DNA of 64,000 nt. It comes from Thermoplasmata archaeon (GTDB taxonomy: Archaea; Thermoplasmatota; Thermoplasmata; Lutacidiplasmatales; UBA184). The first letter of the stretch is position 1, and every line of letters begins with the position of its first letter. This document shows positions 41,754-50,613 of this stretch, piece after piece. The DNA is taken from the NCBI GenBank assembly GCA_022750435.1, contig JAKIVS010000004.1:56573-120572 (forward strand), written 5' to 3'. A model generated the notes under the pieces. It saw only the letters and a list, made by a program, of their open reading frames with translations, ran no database searches and was not told the DNA's origin. The position numbers and the translations under genes are program-made.

Positions 41754-42596
41754 ATGACGTCCGTTGCGATCCCTCCGCTCTCGATCGACCGGTGGCGGTC
41801 GGCCGGCTTCGGCCGCTCCGTCGCGACCCATCGGGTCCGGCCCGCGCGGCCGCGGTCCCCGCCCAAGCCGCCCGCGTTGCATCTGCCGACGACGCCGGCG
41901 ATCTTTCCGTGGCTTGCCCCGACGCTCGCGCCCGGCGAAGCCACGGTCTGGATGGGGGACCGGTCGACGGTGGAGTCGCTGCTGGAGCTCCTCTATGCCG
42001 GCGCCGCCTCGTCCGGGAGCCGGGTTTCCCTCGTGGAGGGGGCGAACCGGTTCCAGCCGTACCGGATCGGCGAGGTCGGCCGCGCGCTCGGCGCCGACCC
42101 GGGCGAGCTGCTCGAGAAGATCCGGCTCGCGCGGGCGTTCACCGCCTACCAGATGGTCGCGATGGTCGACGCCTGGTCGACCGAGATCCGACTCCACCGA
42201 CCGAGCCTGCTCGTCGCCCACGAGGTCCCGGAGCTGTTCCACGACGCGGAGGAGCTCCCGATCGAGGAGCGGCGCCCGCTCCTCGCCCACGTCGCCCACC
42301 GCCTCGGGGCGATCGCGCACCAGGCCGGCATCCCCCTGCTCGTCGTCCTCTCCGAGGGGCTCGGGAGGTTCCCGGGCCTCACGGACTCCGGCCCGCGCCT
42401 CTACGACCTCGTGCGCGCCTCCTCGCAGGGCGAGGGCGCCCTCCTCGAGGCGTTCCGCGACGGCCGGCGCCTCGTGACCGTGCGGCGCCCGGCCGGCCAG
42501 CTCGGCCTCGAGACGTTCGGCGGCGCGAACGAACGGGAGGTGATCGCATGGGACGGACCGTCCCGACCTACCGGCAGGCGCTCGAGGAGCGGATGA
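41754..42596 (+). CDS. Rad51/RecA-fold protein lacking Walker motifs (ImuA-like)
   Basis: 280 residues. The layout follows the RadA/Rad51 core: the strand before the P-loop (LAPGEATVWMGD), then VEGANRFQPYRIGEVGRALG and LLEKIRLARAFTAYQMVAMV, the equivalent of the RadA helix RIxEIAxxxGLxxxxxLxNIxxARAxxxxH, and LLVVLSEGLGRF for the later strand. The P-loop is replaced by GDRSTVESLL with no GKT, and the Walker B position reads LLVAHEVPE instead of an acidic DS. ATP hydrolysis is thus unlikely. It starts the cassette leading to the PolB2-type polymerase; a CTTAACC box sits about 35 bases upstream. Confidence 0.72.
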   Translation: MTSVAIPPLSIDRWRSAGFGRSVATHRVRPARPRSPPKPPALHLPTTPAIFPWLAPTLAPGEATVWMGDRSTVESLLELLYAGAASSGSRVSLVEGANRFQPYRIGEVGRALGADPGELLEKIRLARAFTAYQMVAMVDAWSTEIRLHRPSLLVAHEVPELFHDAEELPIEERRPLLAHVAHRLGAIAHQAGIPLLVVLSEGLGRFPGLTDSGPRLYDLVRASSQGEGALLEAFRDGRRLVTVRRPAGQLGLETFGGANEREVIAWDGPSRPTGRRSRSG

Positions 42597-42814
42597 AACG
42601 GTGGGACGCCTTCGGGCGTCTCCTGACGACGCCCGAGGAGCGGGAGGCGTTCCGCTCGCTCGTCACCGCGGCGCGTCGGTACGCCGCCCAGGCGACGTAC
42701 GTCGGGAGCCCGGACCTGCTCGAGTCGATCGTGCTCGCGATCCTCCTCGACCTCGCGGTCCGGATGCCGAAGACCGCCGGCGTCGACGCCGCGGCCACGC
42801 GGCGCGCGGTGTGA
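42548..42814 (+). CDS. 88-residue protein between RecA-like and PolB2 genes
   Basis: Starts at ATG 42548 within the last 49 bases of the RecA-like gene, in another frame, and ends 18 bases before the polymerase GTG. Almost entirely helical (TYRQALEERMKRWDAFGRLLTTPEEREAFRSLV...) with a hydrophobic helix LESIVLAILLDLAVRMP near the end. No known motif. Its place inside the three-gene unit suggests an adaptor between RecA-like protein and polymerase. Retention of an ORF under two-frame constraint supports reality. Confidence 0.6.
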   Translation: MGRTVPTYRQALEERMKRWDAFGRLLTTPEEREAFRSLVTAARRYAAQATYVGSPDLLESIVLAILLDLAVRMPKTAGVDAAATRRAV

Positions 42815-42832
42815 CCCCTCCGAGGAGGGCGG

Positions 42833-45259
42833 GTGCCGGACGGCTGGATCCTCGACGCGACCGAGGCGCCCGACGGCGCCCACCTCCTCCTGTGGGTGAA
42901 GGACGACCGGACTGGCCGGGTCGCGCCGACGACGATCCCGTACCGTCCGCCGTTCCTCGTGGACGGACCGCGGCGGTTGCTCGAGGAGCTCGCCCACACC
43001 CTCGACGACGACCCGGCGGTGGCGGCGCTCGGATGGCGGAACGAATCGACGACGTTCTACGACCCGAAGCCCCGCCGGGTCCTCGCGGTCACGGCGAGCC
43101 GCAACGACGGCCGCGCGCGGCTCGCCGCCGCCATCGACCGGCGCGGGGAGTACCGGCGGTTCCTCCTCTACGACGTCGACATGACGCCGGGCCAGATGTA
43201 CCATCTCGCGCACGGGACCTACCCGTTCGCGCCGGTCGACCGGGACGGTTCGGAGTTCCGGGCGACGATGCCGGCCGAGGCGACCGACGTCCCGCCCCCG
43301 CCGCTCGTGGTGGCGCCGTTCGAGGTGGTGCTCGCGGGTCACAAACGCGGCACCGTCGTCCCGCCGGACCCGCGACTCTCCGGCGTCCGGCTCGGGGAGG
43401 CCTTGATCGAGGGGGAGGAGGCGGAGGTGTTCCGGGCGCTCTCCGACGAGCTCGACCGGCTCGACCCGGACGTGCTCCTCTCGAACGACGGCGACGGCTT
43501 CGACGTCCCGTGGCTGTACGAGCGGGCGCGGGCGATCGGCCTCACCTCCCGCACCTTCTCCCTCGGCCGGATGCCGGCGCCGCTCGTGGCGGCCGGCGGC
43601 GCCCGGACGTTCGTCAGCTACGGGCGGATCTACCACCGCCCGGCGTCGTTCCCGCTCCCCGGACGGTTCCACGTCGACCGGGAGAGCTCGTTCGTCTACG
43701 ACGACGCCGGCATCGACGGGCTCGTCGATGCCGCGCGACTGTCGCGCATCTCGCTCCAGACGGTCGCGCGCCAGTCACCAGGGACCGCGTTCACTGCAAT
43801 GGAGATCGCGCAGGCGCTGCGGCTCGGCATCCACGTGCCGTGGAAGAAGAACCGCCCGGAGTCGTTCAAGTCGGCGCGCCGGCTTGTCGACGCCGACCGC
43901 GGGGGCGTCATCCTCGTCCCGCCGCCCGGGGTGTTCGACCAGGTCGACGAGTTCGATTTCGCGAGCCTGTACCCGCACATCATGGTCCGTCACAACCTGT
44001 CGGCGGAGACGCTCGAGTGCGCCTGCTGTCCGGACAGCCCGGAGCGGGCGCCGGGGCTCGGCTACCGGTCGTGCCAGAAGCGCGTCGGCCTGATCCCGCG
44101 GACGCTGGAGCCGCTCCTCGCCCGGCGCCTCGCCTGGAAGCGGGACGCCGCCCGGAGCGACCTCCCCGAGGTCGAGCGCCGCAAGGCGTCGCAGCGGGCG
44201 AAGATGCTGAAGTGGGTGCTCGTCACCGCCTTCGGCTACCAGGGGTACCGGAACGCGCGGTTCGGCCGGATCGAGTGCCACGAGGCGATCAACGCCTACG
44301 CGCGCGACCTGATCGCCCGGCTCCACCCGTTCGCCGAAGCGGCCGGCTATCGGGTCCGCCACGGGCTCGTCGACTCGCTCTGGCTGACCGCGCTCTCCCC
44401 CGACCATCCGCCGGACGCCAACGCGTTCGCCGAATCGGTGACCCGGGCGTTCGACCTCCCGCTCCACTACGAGGGACGGTACCGGTGGATCGTCTTCCTG
44501 CCGACGGTGGAGGGGGACGTCGGCGTCCCGAACCGGTACTACGGCCGCTACGAGTCCGGCGAGTTCAAGCTCCGCGGCATCGGGCTGCGCCGCCACGACA
44601 CCCCGCAGCTCGTGCGGCGGTTCGAGACGGAACTGCTCGAGATGCTCGGCCACGCGAGCTCCGCCGAGGAGGTCCGCGCGCTCGTCCCCCGCCTCCTCGC
44701 CCGCGCCGACGTCTTCGCCGAATCGGTCCGGACCGGGACGTGGCCGCGCGAGGAGCTGCTCATCGCCCACCGGGTCGCGCGCCGGGCGGAGGAGTTCGTG
44801 GCGTTCACCGACACGACGGCGGCGCTGCGCCAGCTGAAGGACGTCGGCGTCGACCGCGGGCCGGGCGAGACGGTCCGCTACCTCGTCGCCGACCGGCGCT
44901 CTCGTTCCTGGCGCGACCGGGTGCGGGTCGCCGAGCGGCTCGGGGGCGACGAGGCGTACGACGCGGACGCCTACCTGGAGATGCTCGCCCGGTCGGCCGA
45001 GACGCTGCTCGTCCCGCTCGGGATCGACCGCGCGCTCCTGGGGGAGCGCTGGCAGTTGCCGGCCTCGCCGGGACGCGACCGGTACCGCTCGCCCGAGCGG
45101 CCGGGTCAGCGCCGGCTCGCCGAACCGCCGACGCGGCCCCGTTCCCCTAAAGAGGAGCGCCGCTCTCCGAACGGCTCGTGGGAACGCGGGCCCGTCGGGC
45201 CAAGAACGCGGCGGAGCCGTTGGCTCCCGGCGAAGGCGCGGGGCTCGAAGCTCGGCTGA
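42833..45259 (+). CDS. polB2: B-family DNA polymerase, PolB2 type with altered active site
   Basis: 808 residues, GTG start after GAGGAGGG. Motif A FDFASLYPHIM is intact with its catalytic Asp. Motif B, KWVLVTAFGYQGYRNARFG, has the Asn-Ser of KxxxNSxYG replaced by Val-Thr. Motif C reads HGLVDSLWL instead of YGDTDSL, so the first of its two Asp is Leu. In the exonuclease domain Exo I is YDVDM (Asp-x-Asp in place of DxE) and Exo II keeps NDGDGFDVPWL. These changes match the archaeal PolB2 clade, once described as inactivated but later linked in Sulfolobus to damage-induced mutagenesis. The last ~27 codons overlap the HEAT gene. A Cys pair lies at CACC near the palm. Confidence 0.85.
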   Translation: MPDGWILDATEAPDGAHLLLWVKDDRTGRVAPTTIPYRPPFLVDGPRRLLEELAHTLDDDPAVAALGWRNESTTFYDPKPRRVLAVTASRNDGRARLAAAIDRRGEYRRFLLYDVDMTPGQMYHLAHGTYPFAPVDRDGSEFRATMPAEATDVPPPPLVVAPFEVVLAGHKRGTVVPPDPRLSGVRLGEALIEGEEAEVFRALSDELDRLDPDVLLSNDGDGFDVPWLYERARAIGLTSRTFSLGRMPAPLVAAGGARTFVSYGRIYHRPASFPLPGRFHVDRESSFVYDDAGIDGLVDAARLSRISLQTVARQSPGTAFTAMEIAQALRLGIHVPWKKNRPESFKSARRLVDADRGGVILVPPPGVFDQVDEFDFASLYPHIMVRHNLSAETLECACCPDSPERAPGLGYRSCQKRVGLIPRTLEPLLARRLAWKRDAARSDLPEVERRKASQRAKMLKWVLVTAFGYQGYRNARFGRIECHEAINAYARDLIARLHPFAEAAGYRVRHGLVDSLWLTALSPDHPPDANAFAESVTRAFDLPLHYEGRYRWIVFLPTVEGDVGVPNRYYGRYESGEFKLRGIGLRRHDTPQLVRRFETELLEMLGHASSAEEVRALVPRLLARADVFAESVRTGTWPREELLIAHRVARRAEEFVAFTDTTAALRQLKDVGVDRGPGETVRYLVADRRSRSWRDRVRVAERLGGDEAYDADAYLEMLARSAETLLVPLGIDRALLGERWQLPASPGRDRYRSPERPGQRRLAEPPTRPRSPKEERRSPNGSWERGPVGPRTRRSRWLPAKARGSKLG

Positions 45260-46662
45260 GCGAACTCAAGGCGATCTCGGAGGACGCGCAGACCCCCGGC
45301 GGCTTCGACACGGTCGTCTTCGCCCTGGGCGACTCCGACGCGCGCGTGCGGCGCGCCGCCGCCTGGACGCTCGGCACCCTGAAGGACGTCCGCGGGCGGG
45401 CGATGCTCGAAACGTCGCTCTCCGACCCCGACGCCTTCGTCCGCGGCACGTCGGCCGAATCGCTCGGCGCCCTGGCTCTCCCCCGCAGTCGCCTCCCCCT
45501 CGAAGCGGCGCTCGGCGACGCGTATCCCCGCGTCCGTTCGCAGGCCGCCTGGGCGCTCTGGGCGATCGCGGACGCGGCGTCGCTCGAGGCGCTCGCTCCG
45601 CTCCTCCACGACGCGGACCCCTCGGTCCGATGGTCGGCCGCCTCGGCGATCGGCCGCCTCCCGACCACCGCGACGTTCCTCCCGCTCACCGCCGCCCTCT
45701 CCGACGCGAACGACCGGGTCCGGCGCGAGGCGATCCTCGGCCTTGGCCGGCTCGAACAGGCCGAGGTTCCCGACCTCGTCCGTCGATTCCTCAACGACCC
45801 CGCGCGGCGCGTCCGCGTCGCGGCGGCCGTCACCCTCGGACGCCGGCGCGACCGCGCGAGCGTCCCGATGCTGCTCGAACGGGTGCAGCGGGACGAGAGC
45901 TGGGTGCTCCCGGCCGTCCTCGTGGCCCTTGGTCGGATCGGCGACCCGTCGGTCGCCTCGGCCCTCGTCGGCGCCGCCTCCCGCCGCGAGGCCTGGGTGC
46001 GCGTCTGCGCGATCCACGCCCTCGGACTCCTCGGCGTTGATGAGGCGCGCGCGGTGGCTCGGGCGGCGCTCACCGACCCGGCGTGGGCCGTGCGCGGCGC
46101 CGGCGCCGAGTGCCTCGCCCGTGTCGGCGGGCCGGAAGACCTCAACCGGCTCCTCGAACGCCTGGAGGACACGCACCCGTGGCCGCGGCGCGGAGCGCTC
46201 CACGCCATCGGCCAGCTGGGGCTCATGGCCGCCGCCCCGCGCGTCCGTGAGGAGCTGAAGCATCCCGTCCCCGAGGTGCGCCTCGCGGCGATCTGGGCGC
46301 TCGGGTGCCTGCGCGACGACGGGGCCAAGGAGTCGCTCGTCCAGATGCTCCGGTCGCTCGCCCCGACGCCCGGTGAGGTCCGCACGATCGCCGAGGGCGA
46401 CGGCGCCGTGAAGCTCCTCTCCGACGCCGAGAGCCGGCTCTTTGACGCAACGGTCCAGGCGCTTTCGCGGCTTTGCGACGGAGAGAACGACCCGGTGGTG
46501 CTCCGCGCCGTCTCCGACGCCCGCGCCCGGGTGCGCGACGACGAGCTCGACCGCCCCGTCCGGCTGCCGACGTTCGAGAGCGCCGTCGCCCCGGGCCTGA
46601 CGCTCCGCCAGTTGTTCGACGGCGTCCTTGCGGCGGCCGACGACGACGAGCTGGGATGCTGA
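45178..46662 (+). CDS. HEAT-repeat protein
   Basis: 494 residues built from about 13 units of ~31 residues, e.g. DSDARVRRAAAWTLGTLKD, DPSVRWSAASAIGRLP, NDRVRREAILGLGRLE and DPAWAVRGAGAECLARVG, the pattern of PBS-lyase/HEAT repeats. No catalytic or membrane motif; a protein-interaction solenoid. GTG start overlaps the polymerase end by 82 bases, so it may belong to that operon. Its TGA overlaps the start of the GNAT gene. Client unknown. Confidence 0.85.
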   Translation: MGTRARRAKNAAEPLAPGEGAGLEARLSELKAISEDAQTPGGFDTVVFALGDSDARVRRAAAWTLGTLKDVRGRAMLETSLSDPDAFVRGTSAESLGALALPRSRLPLEAALGDAYPRVRSQAAWALWAIADAASLEALAPLLHDADPSVRWSAASAIGRLPTTATFLPLTAALSDANDRVRREAILGLGRLEQAEVPDLVRRFLNDPARRVRVAAAVTLGRRRDRASVPMLLERVQRDESWVLPAVLVALGRIGDPSVASALVGAASRREAWVRVCAIHALGLLGVDEARAVARAALTDPAWAVRGAGAECLARVGGPEDLNRLLERLEDTHPWPRRGALHAIGQLGLMAAAPRVREELKHPVPEVRLAAIWALGCLRDDGAKESLVQMLRSLAPTPGEVRTIAEGDGAVKLLSDAESRLFDATVQALSRLCDGENDPVVLRAVSDARARVRDDELDRPVRLPTFESAVAPGLTLRQLFDGVLAAADDDELGC

Positions 46663-47597
46663 GGGAGTTCCGGGCCGCGGACGTCCCGCGCTACTACCAG
46701 TTGATGGTCTCCGAGTTCCCGCGGGAGACCGCGCTCCTCGGCTGGCGCTACGAGGCGTTCGCGAAGATCGTCCGCCGCCTCGAGCGGTGGGACTACCGTC
46801 TCCTGCTCGGGATCTTCCGCGCCCTCGGCCGCCCGCTTTTCGCCGTGTGGGTCGTGGACGCCGACGGGCTCCTCGCCGCCAGCGCCCTCCAGTCGTTCGG
46901 ACCGGTGTCGTCGTACGTCGCGAACGTGTTCGTCGCGCCGGAATTCCGGCGCCGCGGGTTCGCGAAGAAGGTCCTCGGCGCCTGCCATGAGGCCGCGCAC
47001 AAGGCGAAGAAGCAGTTCGTCGTCCTCGACGTCGTCGACGACAACGCCGGGGCGATCGCCCTCTACACGTCCCTCGGGTACGGCCCGGTCGGTCACGCGA
47101 CGAACTTCGTCCGTCCCTCGTCCTCCGCGCCGGCCGAGCCCGCTTCGTCCCCGCAACGCCGTGGGTTCCAGAAGTCGGACGGAGTCGCCCTGGCGGCGCT
47201 CGTCGGCGCGTTCCTTCCCGCGTCCCGAATGGCGGTCCAGCCGGTCCGCGCCGGCGACTTCGCGCTTCCCACGGGTGTGGTGCGCGCCCTCGACTCCCGG
47301 TCGGAGGCCTGGGTCCTCGACCGCGGGGCCGGACCGATCGCATGGGTGCGGGCGTCGGTGAGCCCCGCGATGGAGGCCGGCCACCTCACCGCCCCGGTCG
47401 TCGACCCGTCGGCCGACCCCGCCGAGGTCCGGGCCCTTGTCGACACCGCGATCCGATGGGCGATCGGCCACGGGGCCGCCCGGATGCTGTGCGAGGCGGC
47501 GGACGAGAACGTCCAGGGCGTCGCGGCGCTGCGGAACGCCGGGTTCGAGGTCGCCTATGGGAGCCGCACGCTCGCGCGACCGACCGGCCTCGCGTAG
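46656..47597 (+). CDS. Tandem-domain GNAT acetyltransferase
   Basis: 313 residues with two GNAT lobes. The first shows VANVFVAPEFRRRGFAKKVLGACHE and VVDDNAGAIALYTSLGYGPVG with the R-x-x-G-x-G/A motif intact. The second (about 200-313), with ALVDTAIRWAIGHGAARMLCEAADENVQGVAALRNAGFEV, keeps motif B but has a weak motif A. So one active and one structural lobe is likely. Overlaps the HEAT gene stop by seven bases. Substrate unknown. Confidence 0.8.
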   Translation: MLREFRAADVPRYYQLMVSEFPRETALLGWRYEAFAKIVRRLERWDYRLLLGIFRALGRPLFAVWVVDADGLLAASALQSFGPVSSYVANVFVAPEFRRRGFAKKVLGACHEAAHKAKKQFVVLDVVDDNAGAIALYTSLGYGPVGHATNFVRPSSSAPAEPASSPQRRGFQKSDGVALAALVGAFLPASRMAVQPVRAGDFALPTGVVRALDSRSEAWVLDRGAGPIAWVRASVSPAMEAGHLTAPVVDPSADPAEVRALVDTAIRWAIGHGAARMLCEAADENVQGVAALRNAGFEVAYGSRTLARPTGLA

Positions 47598-47634
47598 ACG
47601 CGGAGGCCGTCGCGGCGGCCTCGACGTCTACCTG

Positions 47635-48885
47635 ATGCCTGCCGTCGTCGGCGGCGGGTGGGGCGACATCGCCGAGGTGCTGGACGCGGGCCGGACCCTC
47701 GCGTCGGCCGGGTATCCGGTGGCGTTGTACCGCGCTCCGGGTCGCCCCCTTCCCCCGGCAGTGGAGGGCCCCTGGGACTGGACCGAGATCGAGCGACGCT
47801 CCGTCCTCTCTCCGAGCGCGCCGAGCGCGTTGACCGTCTCGCCGAACTGGGGGGTCAGTGCGGCGCCGGACCGGCCGGGACGGCTCGGACGAGGGGGGGT
47901 CTGGTCCGTCGAAGCCGCGGCCATCGAGCGCGAGTACGGTCCCACCCGGACGCTCCACGTCAGCCTCGAGGAGTTCGCTCGGACGCTTCCGTCGCGGGAG
48001 GAGAACGCCGAACGGTGGCGGGAGGGCGGGACCCCGGCGAAAACGATCCGGACGCTCCGGCGGGGCGCCCCGTTTCGCCGGGACACGACGGAGTTCCACG
48101 ACGCCTTCCGGACGTTCCGCGCCTTCGACCGGCCGAACCTCCTCCACCTGTTCCAGGGATTCGCGCCCACGCCGGGATTCTCCCGGGAGTTCCCGGAGGC
48201 GGTCCAGGTGGGGCCCCTCTGGCCGTTCCCCGCGCCACCGGCCGGGAGACTCCGCACCCCGCGGGGGCGCTGGGAATGGGTCTGGTACGCGAGTCCCTCC
48301 TCCTCACCCCGTCTGGTCTCGGCGGTGGACCGGGGTCTCGCCGGCAGCGGCGTTCGGCGGGTCGGGGTTCGCTCGCCGAGGACGATCTCCGTCCCCTCCG
48401 ACGGGACCGTCGCGTGGTCCGTCGATGCGCCGGCCCGGTCGGGCGACTGGGAGAGACGGTTTCGGTCGGCCGAACTCCGGATCGTGACCGGGAGCCGGAC
48501 GCTCTTGGAGGCGCTCCGAGTGGGCGGCCCCTTCCTGTACTTCAACGGGGTTCTCGGTACGGGGGGTCGAACCCACCGGCACCGCCCCGAGAAGATCCGG
48601 GCGCTCCTGTCGGTGTGGAAGTCCGACGGAGTCTCCCTCCGTCTTCGGCGCGACCTCGACAGCTTCTCGGCCGCACGCCGTGTCGAGGAGGTGGTCCGCG
48701 CCGCCGCGACGGACCCCACGTGGAGCGCCGACTTCCCGGAACGGTGGGGCCCGTCGGGCTACCCTCCGGACCGGAGCGACGCGGGGGGCTTCCTCGTACG
48801 GGTCGCGCACGCGTTCGCCGCGGGGTCGGAAACGTCGGCAGATCTCGTCGGGGCGCTCCGATCCGGGCGGCGGTTGCCAGGGTAA
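47635..48885 (+). CDS. Uncharacterised protein, possible GT-B-like fold
   Basis: 416 residues from ATG 47635. Opens with a glycine-rich MPAVVGGGWGDIAEVLDAGRTLASAGYPVALYR, resembling the N-terminal donor/acceptor loop of GT-B glycosyltransferases, and has a late VTGSRTLLEALRVGGPFLYFNGV segment resembling the nucleotide-sugar side, where MurG-like enzymes read Gs.T..E....g.P....P. No E-x7-E motif is found. Arg-, Trp- and Pro-rich throughout. The assignment to GT-B is a fold-level guess; function unknown. Lies 37 bases after the GNAT gene. Confidence 0.5.
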   Translation: MPAVVGGGWGDIAEVLDAGRTLASAGYPVALYRAPGRPLPPAVEGPWDWTEIERRSVLSPSAPSALTVSPNWGVSAAPDRPGRLGRGGVWSVEAAAIEREYGPTRTLHVSLEEFARTLPSREENAERWREGGTPAKTIRTLRRGAPFRRDTTEFHDAFRTFRAFDRPNLLHLFQGFAPTPGFSREFPEAVQVGPLWPFPAPPAGRLRTPRGRWEWVWYASPSSSPRLVSAVDRGLAGSGVRRVGVRSPRTISVPSDGTVAWSVDAPARSGDWERRFRSAELRIVTGSRTLLEALRVGGPFLYFNGVLGTGGRTHRHRPEKIRALLSVWKSDGVSLRLRRDLDSFSAARRVEEVVRAAATDPTWSADFPERWGPSGYPPDRSDAGGFLVRVAHAFAAGSETSADLVGALRSGRRLPG

Positions 48886-48922
48886 GAGTAAGTCTAAACC
48901 CACGTAGGCGTTCGAGATTTCG

Positions 48923-50032
48923 ATGGCCACAGATGGGGCGGCCACGGCGTCGCTCGCCAAGTCCCTCCTCGGCGGAGCCCTCCACGTTCGGGCCGGCGAG
49001 AACGTGGTGATCGAGACGTGGAACCACACGCTCGACTACGCCCGGGCCTGCGTGGTCGAGGCCCGCCGGATCGGCGCCCGGCCGATCCTGTGGCTCGAGG
49101 ACGAGCCCGCCTACTGGCGGAGCATCGAGGAGGCACCGGCCGTCAAGGGGTGGGCGAAGCCCGGCGAGCACGAGTGGGCGGCCCTCACGCATTCCAACGC
49201 CTACGTCTTCTTCCCCGGGCCGGCCGACCGGCCGAGGCTCGTCCAGCAGCCGGCGAAGCGAACGGAGGAGCTGCTCGCGTACAACGGCGAGTGGTACCGG
49301 CGCGCGAAGAAGGCGCGCCTCCGGGGCGTGCGCTCCGTGCTCGGCTATGCCTCCGACGCCCAGGCGGAACGCTGGGGCGTGTCGGGGATCACCTGGCGCG
49401 ACCAGCTCGTCCGGGCAGCGACCGAGGTCGACCTCGGCGTCATCCACACCGAGGCGAAGCGGGCGGCCCAGAAGCTGAAGACCGGCTCGATGCTCCGCAT
49501 CACCTCGCCGAACGGCACCGACGTCACCCTCAAGCTCCGCAAACGCACCCCGTGGGTCGACGACGGCTCGGTGACGGCCGAGGACCTCGCCATCGGCGCC
49601 AACATGACCGTCTCCCCGCCCGGCACCGTCCTCGTCGCGGTCGACGAGAAGAGCGCGGAAGGGATCGCCATCGCGAACCGGCCGAGCTACCTGCGCGCCG
49701 GCCGCGTCGAAGGCGGCCAGTGGGAGGCGAAGGCCGGGAAGGTGTCGAACATCTGGTACACCGAGGGGCAGGCGGAGTTCGACGCGGCGTTCCAGGCCGC
49801 CCCGAAGGGGAAGGACATCGTCTCGATCTTCTCGGTCGGTCTCAATCCGTCGCTCGACCCGGGCGTCCCCCAGGTGGAGGACCAGGAGGCGGGGGCCGTC
49901 ACGCTCGGCATCGGCGGGAACGAGGCGTACGGCGGGAGCAACAAGTGTCCGTTCCTCTCCTGGATCGTCATCGGCGAGGCGACCGTCGCCGTCGACGGGA
50001 AGCCGCTGTGCGACCGGGGCAAGCTGCTCTGA
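48923..50032 (+). CDS. M29 aminopeptidase homologue lacking C-terminal metal ligands
   Basis: 369 residues. The overall layout follows M29 (AmpS/PepS): VRAGENVVIETWN start, ANMTVSPPGTVLVAVDE with the central Glu/Asp region, then FSVGLNPSLDPGV, GIGGNEAYGGSN. Where active members have an SxxHxD metal-binding segment this protein has NKCPFLSWIVIGE, so the His and Asp ligands are absent. It is probably a non-peptidase or altered-metal relative. A TCTAAACC box about 28 bases before the ATG suggests its own promoter. Confidence 0.7.
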   Translation: MATDGAATASLAKSLLGGALHVRAGENVVIETWNHTLDYARACVVEARRIGARPILWLEDEPAYWRSIEEAPAVKGWAKPGEHEWAALTHSNAYVFFPGPADRPRLVQQPAKRTEELLAYNGEWYRRAKKARLRGVRSVLGYASDAQAERWGVSGITWRDQLVRAATEVDLGVIHTEAKRAAQKLKTGSMLRITSPNGTDVTLKLRKRTPWVDDGSVTAEDLAIGANMTVSPPGTVLVAVDEKSAEGIAIANRPSYLRAGRVEGGQWEAKAGKVSNIWYTEGQAEFDAAFQAAPKGKDIVSIFSVGLNPSLDPGVPQVEDQEAGAVTLGIGGNEAYGGSNKCPFLSWIVIGEATVAVDGKPLCDRGKLL

Positions 50033-50613
50033 GCCGCTCGGACCTCCGATCGCGGTACGACCGACCGCTCGACGGTCCCTTCTACGACCGCACCACGACC
50101 GTCGTCGCCCGAGAACTCCTGGGCGCCTGGCTGGTCGCCCCGGTCGGCCGCGCCTTCGCGGCGGCGCGGATTGTCGAGACGGAGGCGTACGTCGCGACCG
50201 ACCCGGCGAGCCACGCCTACCGCGGACGGACGACGCGCAACGCCTCGATGTTCGGGGCGCCCGGGACCCTCTACGTCTATCGAATTCACCAGGTGCACTG
50301 CGCGAACGCCGTGACGCGGCCGGGCGAGGCGGTCCTGCTCCGGGCCGCGGAGCCCCTCACCGAAGGGATGGGGAACGCGTCCGGCCCCGGCCGACTCGCT
50401 CGGGCATTCGATCTCACCCGCTCCGACGACGGGTCAAGCCTGACGGAGGGGCGAGTACGCATGGTACCGGGGGACGATCGGCCCGCGCGGGTCACGCGGT
50501 CCCCCCGGATTGGAATCTCCAAGGCGACCGAGCGGCCGCTCCGATTCTCCTGGACCGGCCATCCGAATGTCTCGCGGCCGCGCCCGTGGGCGCGCGGAGC
50601 GTCTACCGCTTGA
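50008..50613 (+). CDS. Alkyladenine (3-methyladenine) DNA glycosylase, MPG/AAG family
   Basis: 201 residues from GTG 50008, inside the end of the peptidase homologue; no nearer ATG/GTG exists before the conserved PLDGPFYDRTTTVVARELLGAWL. Family motifs: RIVETEAYVATDPASHAYRGRT with the active-site Glu, NASMFGAPGTLYVYRIHQVHCANAVT (Tyr and His that flip and pack on the damaged base) and PGEAVLLRAAEPL. Excises alkylated purines and hypoxanthine. Length is right for prokaryotic AAG. Converges with L37e by 11 bases. Confidence 0.92.
   Translation: MRPGQAALSRSDLRSRYDRPLDGPFYDRTTTVVARELLGAWLVAPVGRAFAAARIVETEAYVATDPASHAYRGRTTRNASMFGAPGTLYVYRIHQVHCANAVTRPGEAVLLRAAEPLTEGMGNASGPGRLARAFDLTRSDDGSSLTEGRVRMVPGDDRPARVTRSPRIGISKATERPLRFSWTGHPNVSRPRPWARGASTA

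Noticed and set aside
40976..41944. Methyltransferase start near 41944
   Set aside because: The added ~120 residues are low-complexity and overlap the RecA-like gene; ATG 41575 has a GAGGAG site.
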